The notes beneath the pieces were generated by a model, which saw nothing but the letters and a program-made list of their open reading frames with translations, was not told the DNA's origin and made no database searches. Positions 10,017-15,711 of a stretch of DNA of 15,711 bases are shown in pieces. Position numbers and translations under genes: made by a program. Numbering within the stretch: the stretch's first letter is position 1; each line of letters starts with the position of its first letter. The stretch spans positions 1 to 15,711 of the forward strand of contig MCGO01000407.1 of the NCBI GenBank assembly GCA_002104985.1, given 5' to 3'. Source of the stretch: Rhizoclosmatium globosum (Eukaryota > Chytridiomycota > Chytridiomycetes > Chytridiales > Chytriomycetaceae).

Positions 10017-10447
10017 TACACCGTTCACGGTATTTAGTGTCCATGAATAATTAGTGTCGATTCATAATTAGTGTCGTCGACACTATTTCATGTGTGGACT
10101 AGCCAACCGCCCATCCCGCCGAAAATCGACACTTATTCATGTGTAACTTCTTATATTTATTTAAGATAATTCAGCTTTTGTTTCATTACTTCATCCATAG
10201 TAATAAAGCGAGGAGTCCGATGGAAATGAGGAAGATGCTTGAATTATGTTTGGCTGTTGCGGATGTATTGACAAACTTATATTTATTGAAGAGAATGAAG
10301 AAAGAAGTGTTACTTGACTTGAACATAATTTACTGTCTATTCATAATTAGTGTCGACGACACTATATCCTGTTCCGACCTACTTATCAAGGGGTTTTGGT
10401 TGACACAGTAAATAGTGTCGTCGACACTAAATACCGTGAACGGTGTA
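10017..10447. mobile_element. MITE-like element with perfect 25-bp terminal inverted repeats
   Basis: The left end, 10017-10041 (TACACCGTTCACGG...), is exactly reverse-complementary to the right end, 10423-10447 (...CCGTGAACGGTGTA). Both ends carry TA, so the element may be CACCG...CGGTG flanked by a TA target duplication, the Tc1/mariner style. No transposase is encoded in its ~430 bp. Inside are three copies of a near-perfect palindrome, TAGTGTCG-N-CGACACTA, at 10069-10085, 10348-10364 (reverse orientation) and 10413-10429, plus several single CGACACT half-sites. It lies between the kinase-Sel1 gene and the recombinase gene, or inside the latter's first intron if the 9822 exon is real. Confidence 0.8.
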
Positions 10448-10628
10448 GTTGGTTGTGTTGGGTGGTTGGATCATCAAATGATAGCTCTTGAAGTACTCTT
10501 TCCACACATCCTTCCTAAAACTCATTGTTTATTCTCTATATTGAGGCAATTATTGCTGAAGTGTTGATTCTTGTTTGAAATTCAGACAAGAACTTAAAAA
10601 TGATTTTCTGACTCTATGAAAACAACAG

Positions 10629-13600
10629 ATCCAAAGTTGAATGCCCCAACCCAGAGTGCAAAGACATTGCACCCTTCAACAACAAATTTGCTTTGGGAAA
10701 ACATTATAGATTAGTCCACCAGAAGGTTGTTTCTGTTCGTTATTGGATAAATGACTACACAAGTGAGTGCTTTGATCTCTTATTAAATACTAACTTTGAT
10801 TGGTTTGTTAGAAGAGGATGAGCTCACTTTCATTCCAAGGGATTCTGAGGACAATTTGTTTCACTGCAACAAGTGCAACCTTGCAGTAGACTTTCCCGAG
10901 AAGCTCCAAAGCCATGTCAAGAAAATGAAATGTGGTCTGACCCATCCTGCCAGATTTGGATTCATGTGCCTGGACTGCAACTATGTTTGTGTGTCTCAAA
11001 GTGCCATCAGGGTACACTGCAGGGCTGAACACCAAAAGAATCAGTATTGGGGGTACAGGCCAACTCAAGTTGTTAAACTATATGCACGGGTCTTTGGAAT
11101 GTATAAGCCAGAAGAAGGATTTGATGCTCGCCAAAGAGCCAAGGAACTTAAAAGCCTTGCACGTAAACAGAAACAGATCAAAAACACGGCTGGGTCACGT
11201 TCGAAAGCTTACTTGTCTACTGGATTGGAAACTGCTGGTCTGATTGCCTCATCAAGCAAAACCAACACACCGTTCCTGAATAATGTAAGTGTTTTGGGGG
11301 GCCAAAAATTACCAGTTAACTTTTTCGGATTAGATGGGATGGGACAAGTTAGTTTTTGGTATTGATGCCATCAAGAATCCAGCAAAGTACATTGCTATCT
11401 TGACAGAGACAAAGGACACCAAGACAGTAATTATGTTGTGTCGTTTGTTCTTGGAAAAAGTCAATGAGTTGGCAACTTTACCTGCGACCCAACCGACACG
11501 TACAGCCATCAAGAATGCTGGTCGCAAATCCACCAATGACACTGGGTATGCAGGAAAGGCTTTCAAGCCTATTGACGTGAAGGGGACAATCCCAGCGTAT
11601 GCGAGAACTCTTGGGTTATTTGTCACAATGTTGATTGCTCGTAAGCAAGGTGCCAACACAGGCACCAAAATGCCAAAGTTGCGTGATGATGTGAACGAAG
11701 CTGTTGAGGCATTGTTGGAGACACTTGATGTTCCCCTGCTTTGTAGAACTAATGCAGTCATTGAGAATCAGCAAGAAGCACTGATCAAGTTGTTGCGCAT
11801 TGTTTTGTTTGAAGACATTGGCTTTGAAGGCCTCGATACTGGTCGGATCCATTTGGTTGAAGAATACCTGTTGCTCAGGTTTTTACAGCCTGATGGCACC
11901 TTTTGCAAAGAGCAACTCATGACTGGACCTTGTACTCATTTCCTGTTTGCTTCTCGTTGCCTAGTTTTGGATTGGTGCCAAGAAATTGCTTCGTTTGGTT
12001 CATGGATGGCAAGAGCCGATAAGGACAAGTGAGGCATACTTTGATTTCAGTCTTTTATTGATTTCTGTTTTTTTATAACAAGGGAAATTAATCAAGTCAT
12101 TGAGCTTGTCAGTTATGGAAAGCATAGTCTCCCGTATGCCAAAATGAAGCAGTTCAAGTCCACATGTGGATTAATCATGATGGGCAGCAATACAGCCAAT
12201 CTCATTAGCAAACATTGGGATTACAGTTTGCCTAATGAACCCAAGTTGGTTATTGATGGTCGCTTGGGTGTTTCAAAGACCATGTTCCGGGAAGGTCGAG
12301 CAAACTACTTTCGAGTGATCACAACAGAACTCAGTAATTTACTGTTTGGGATGGATGTTTCTGACTTTACGTTTGACCCAAAATGGTTGACTGACAATGT
12401 CGCAAACTCAAGACCAGGCTACAGCTTCATGACAGAGCAAGCCAACAGCTCTGCATTTAGTGAAGAAAATGGGAACAGACTTGAATTGCACATCAAAAAG
12501 ACCAAGAACTTGAGGATTGACTTTTTTGAGCCCACAAGACTTATCTACAAAACTGAGGCAATGGAGTCGTACACTGGTATTTAGTTTTTATTGGCTGCTA
12601 CATACATCTGAGCTTTTATCTTTTAGCTAAAGTGGACAATTTTATTTCTCTGTTGATGCTCGGTCTTGCCTTGTTTTGTGGAATGCCGCCCCGAACAACA
12701 GAGTTCCAAATGACCACCATTGTGAATTCGGGTTTAGGCAAAAGAAATTTGATGATTCTTGAACACAGATTGTGCATCAACTTGAGGTAAGTTGTGTCCT
12801 TGTTTTGAGTTAGGGCACTGAAGTTTGAACAAGATACAACAAGTCGAGTGCTAACTCCGGATTTCATAAAGACTTGTTTCGGTTTGTTCCAGATGAGCTT
12901 GCACAGATTCTTGTAAAGTATCTGGTCTTTGTTTACCCACTCTACATGTAAGCACTTGTAGTTATGGTTGACTACTAATAAAACAACAAAGTGCGTTCTG
13001 GGCTGACATGAGAAACCGCAAAAAGCTTACGTTCTTGACCCACGAAGATGAAATCCAAGCCAAGACTTATCTGTTTTTGAGAAACAGAATCCCTTGCAAA
13101 GTATCCAAATTGCATGGCTTGTACATTCAGAATTTCTGGAGTGTTTTTGGGGTAAATCTGGAAATCCGCCACACTGGACAAATGATGGCTTCATTTGCAG
13201 ATCATATTGACTTTGAAGAGACAGCAGTGGCAGAAGTGAACACTACAGTAAGCAGTCAATTTGGACACAGCTCTCAAGTGCATCAGAACAATTATGGGGC
13301 CACAACTGATGGAGCTGCTGTTATCCGTAAAATGAAGAGTATCTCTGACAAGTGGTGGAAGTGGTGCAGTTTGACGGGGGAGGGTGATTCCTCTTTGTAT
13401 GCAGCTGGACTGCAAATAGGTTCAGGTTCAGGGTCTCGCTCAGATTCAAGAGTGATTGAAGTTGACTTGGATGGCAGTAATGACAGTGAAGCTGAGGGCA
13501 GTGAAGATGGTAGTGACAGTGTGGGGGACACTATTGTGGAAGAAGATGCAGATAACGAGATTTCGGAGGAGGGTCGCGACAGTGTTTCTGAAGACAACCA

Positions 13601-13952
13601 TGAAATCCATGAGAGAGAAAGTGATGCCGACTTCAATGATGAAAGTCCTTTTGGTGATGATGTGTTGCAACTTGATGGTGGTATCAGTGATGGCTGTGAC
13701 TCTATTGTTGATTCAGAAGAAGCAAAATCAACTGAAGTTACAGACCAAGCAGGCACTGCAAGTGAATCGACCAATGACACCCGCCTTCACCCACGTTATC
13801 CCCGAGAATTTAATGATCCTGCATTGGCAAACTTTTACTCCATGATTTACGAGTTTCTTGATGATCACGCTGAAGTTCTTGGATACAATAATACACCAAG
13901 TGAGGATGAAGCTTGGGCCACAGATTATGACAATGATGATGATGATGAGTAG
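10629..13952 (+). CDS. C2H2 zinc-finger tyrosine recombinase, Crypton/TLH-N-terminus-like, ~1010 aa
   Basis: Exons: 10629-10762, 10812-11284, 11334-12028, 12083-12576, 12627-12786, 12834-12947, 12992-13952 (TAG); introns 44-54 nt, all phases fit and the first has a TACTAAC branch site. The 5' end is uncertain (no ATG in the first listed exon). Three zinc fingers: CPNPEC...HYRLVH, CNKC...HVKKMKC, CLDC...HCRAEH (10642-11035). Then a tyrosine-recombinase fold: box I Arg in GMPPRTTEF (12692-12694), Lys in YNKSS (12841), RFVPDELAQIL, box II Arg in LEIRHT (13167; the usual preceding His is Leu), GHSS His (13266) and the putative nucleophile Tyr (13293) in GHSSQVHQNNY, at the spacing of phage integrases. 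After it comes an Asp/Glu/Ser-rich tail of ~190 aa. It probably cuts and rejoins DNA in the nucleus. No helicase follows, unlike telomere-linked helicase genes. It lies 1.6 kb from the telomere array. Confidence 0.82.
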
Positions 13953-13986
13953 AGATGAAAGTGTAGAGACAGAACATTTGTACAAC

Positions 13987-13992
13987 AATAAA
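13987..13992 (+). promoter_or_regulatory. AATAAA polyadenylation signal of the recombinase gene
   Basis: AATAAA lies 35 bases after the TAG stop, the expected distance for a short fungal 3' UTR. Confidence 0.45.
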
Positions 13993-14174
13993 TGCTCATG
14001 GAGCAATTTTTGTTTCAGAGTTCATTAAACACATAATTTTAACAAGCATTCAGTTTGGAAACATATGACATAAATGCTTTGAGTTTAAGGTCCCACATAT
14101 ATTCTCAAAATAAAAATGAAATCTGAAATAGAAATATCTTTGATTTTCAGAATAATCAATAGGCAAAAAAAAAA

Positions 14175-14248
14175 TTCCGCAAGCAGGATTTGAACTCGCA
14201 TCTCCCGCACCTACAGGGCAGTGTTCAAACCACTGAGCAACGAATGCG
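14175..14248 (-). tRNA. tRNA-like sequence, probably degenerate (anticodon would be GTA, Tyr)
   Basis: On the minus strand TTGCTCAGTGGT resembles the A box and GAGTTCAAATC the B box of tRNA genes, 30-odd bases apart, and ten Ts (14174-14165) follow directly as a Pol III terminator. The loop CTGTAGG would put GTA (Tyr) in the anticodon. The acceptor stem barely pairs, the D stem has a C-A mismatch, and the anticodon and T stems have mismatches. Eukaryotic tRNA-Tyr genes also usually carry an intron, which is absent. A tRNA pseudogene or the head of a tRNA-derived SINE fits better than a working tRNA. Confidence 0.45.
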
Positions 14249-14253
14249 TACAT

Positions 14254-15480
14254 TTCGCCGAGTTAATTAATTTTATACATTTTAGATGTGAATCGTATTC
14301 AAGTATTTGGTGTGCGGTTACGAAAAACGGAAGGTGAACAAAGGAAATTATTCTATCTCTACCTTCAGTTGTTTGGATCACGATAAGATTAAGAGCCCTA
14401 TTCAATTGCAAATGATTCACAATTATAACGTCTTTTTATGGTCAGTTAGTGCCATCAATTGTTGCTGTATGTTGCTTGTACTTTTTAATGGTTGGATGTC
14501 CGAACTGTTTTCTCTTGGCAAACAAAATAGTGACACTGGTAGCAGCATGAGTTGATCCACCGTCCCTCACATCTATTGGGGTTAGGGTTACGCGCGCCTT
14601 GACCACTCACCCACCAACCAACTTGTTTCTAATACCTTCAAAAAACTAAAGAATGTAAAACTTTTACGAATACACAAAACCAGGCTTGTTTTTTGTTTCT
14701 TTTTCAATAGACGTCACGATTGATTTGATACAAACCAACAAAATCAACTCTCGTGGGAGCTGAGAATTATCAACGAAACAGAGGAGTAACCAAAAAGTAT
14801 CTGCCTAAGCTGATCTGTCTTCTATGCCACTAGTGAAGTCACCTGTGTTTTGAAGAAGATGCAGCATCTGATCCTGTTGCGCCCTGCAAAAGAAACAGCA
14901 GCAAACCCAGCGCTCTTGTACCTTTGAGCATTCCGTCACAGCTACATCAATAATCAATGGTGGCCAGCCATTGTTTCTCTCTGTATCAATGGCGAACGCC
15001 AAAAAGCAAAAGCAAAGTGTTCAAGAAAGAAAAAAAAGAGCAAGAAGCAAGCAATGACGCTTCTCCGAGCCTTCCGTCTCATTGAGATCGAATCTCGAAA
15101 TATATCCGAGTGATTTGGAACTGGAACGGGAGCTGTGGCTGTGAACATCAAGTGAGCGTGTTTGTTTGATTGCACTCACTCAAACTATTAACACTCAACA
15201 GCTTTTTTTTTCCAAGTCAACCATGCTCTGTTTATTTGCAATGAAACTTTCCAGCCCATCAAATAACACTTTCCCGACTCCCTGGGTTGAATACGCAACC
15301 ATTCCTGCCCGTATAACCAGTGATCCGATAGCATGTGCTGTGCTTTTCAGCATATATCCCCTTACGCCAACAATTTACTTCCCGCCCAATTACTCCATAT
15401 CTCTCATGAGGCCTTCCGGTAACTTGGTCTTGTGGGCTGGATGCGGTTAACATCAGCAGCCCCGAGGGGAGGAGGGGGGG
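14254..15480. other. Subtelomeric stretch without a supported gene
   Basis: Open frames are short and unlike any family I recognise. A short telomere-like run GGGGTTAGGGTTA lies at about 14578-14590. A minus-strand pair of open segments (15002-14805) could be joined by a 37-nt GT-AG gap, but nothing else supports a gene. A 94-codon plus-strand frame (15166-15450) has no recognisable motif. Confidence 0.5.
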
Positions 15481-15481
15481 T

Positions 15482-15506
15482 ATGGGGGGGAGGAACGACC
15501 CCCCAT
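15482..15506. repeat. G/C hairpin next to the telomere
   Basis: ATGGGGGG and CCCCCCAT flank a loop of about nine bases (GAGGAACGA). The G-runs just before it (15463-15490) could also form a G-quadruplex. Confidence 0.7.
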
Positions 15507-15565
15507 GTTTCTAGAAGTACATCTAGACCCTCCCTAGTTTTTAAGGATTAGAATCAGGGTTACAA

Positions 15566-15711
15566 TTAGGGTTAGGGTTAGAGTTAGGGTTAGGGTTTTG
15601 AACATTTAGGGTTAGGGTTAGAGCTAGGGTTTAGGTTTAGGCTTAGGGTTAGGGTTAGGGTTAGGGTTAGGGTTAGGGTTAGGGTTAGGGTTAGGGTTAG
15701 GGGTTAGGGTT
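15566..15711 (+). repeat. Telomere: TTAGGG array, right chromosome end
   Basis: The repeat is TTAGGG with the G-rich strand running to the right edge, as at a right chromosome end. From ~15566 to 15642 the units are mixed with variants (TTAGAG, GAGCTAGGG, TTTAGG, CTTAGGG and a TTTTGAACAT interruption). From ~15643 they are regular, apart from one TTAGGGG near 15700. Degenerate units next to the chromosome and regular units at the tip are the usual pattern for telomerase-maintained ends. Confidence 0.97.

Noticed and set aside
10139..10411. A 90-codon open frame inside the MITE
   Set aside because: It covers AT-rich element DNA and has no similarity to a transposase; chance frame.
13253..13290. 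A GTAAGC donor-like site just before the GHSS motif of the recombinase
   Set aside because: The sequence is in frame and encodes the conserved VSSQFGHSS segment; removing it would destroy the recombinase motif.
13292..13780. A 162-codon Ser-rich frame on the minus strand
   Set aside because: It is the shadow of the Asp/Glu/Ser codons of the recombinase's acidic tail on the opposite strand.
14805..15002. Two minus-strand open segments joined by a possible 37-nt GT-AG intron
   Set aside because: No homology, no convincing start and an intron shorter than any other here; nothing besides the open frame supports it.
15166..15450. A 94-codon plus-strand frame (and a minus-strand reading with two stops)
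   Set aside because: No recognisable family, no splice pattern or signal; next to telomeric DNA it is most simply non-coding or an unidentifiable remnant.

Overview
The window is a eukaryotic, almost certainly fungal, chromosome end. Its last ~140 bases are TTAGGG repeats running 5'->3' towards the right edge, so position 15711 is at or close to the right telomere. Genes are broken by short GT-AG introns (mostly 44-76 nt). A REX-type RNA exonuclease, Yop1/DP1 genes and TKL kinases fused to Sel1 repeats fit an early-diverging fungus, perhaps a chytrid. That placement is inference. GC content is moderate.

Layout, left to right. (1) 3-841 (+): the 3' two exons of an RNA exonuclease of the REX1/REX3 type. 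(2) 973-2862 (-): a TKL kinase gene with all catalytic motifs, directly followed on the same strand by a second, decayed kinase domain. A 66/67-bp tandem duplication sits exactly at the junction and separates what may once have been one two-kinase chain. (3) 3194-3590 (+): a third kinase, only a relic. (4) 3684-6007 (-): two tandem six-exon Yop1/REEP-like genes. The downstream copy A (3684-4615) is open throughout. The upstream copy B (4771-6007) is conserved throughout but has TAA as its fourth codon. (5) 6757-7419: arms of a long inverted repeat, the right arm lying just upstream of (6) 7531-9429 (+), a 600-aa TKL kinase with seven Sel1 repeats and a C-terminal CaaX box. (7) 10017-10447: a MITE-like element with perfect 25-bp terminal inverted repeats. 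(8) 10629-13952 (+): a multi-exon gene with three C2H2-type zinc fingers and a tyrosine-recombinase catalytic domain, ending in a long acidic tail. (9) 14175-14248 (-): a tRNA-like sequence. (10) 14254-15540: subtelomeric DNA with no convincing gene, a G/C hairpin, then degenerate and finally regular telomere repeats.

The core-type genes (exonuclease, Yop1) alternate with a fast-changing accessory layer of kinases, kinase relics, small mobile elements and a recombinase, as expected near a telomere. The kinase copies share one intron position, just after the catalytic loop, so they are one family spread by local duplication. Splice models were built by hand; phases agree at every junction described, but none has transcript support.
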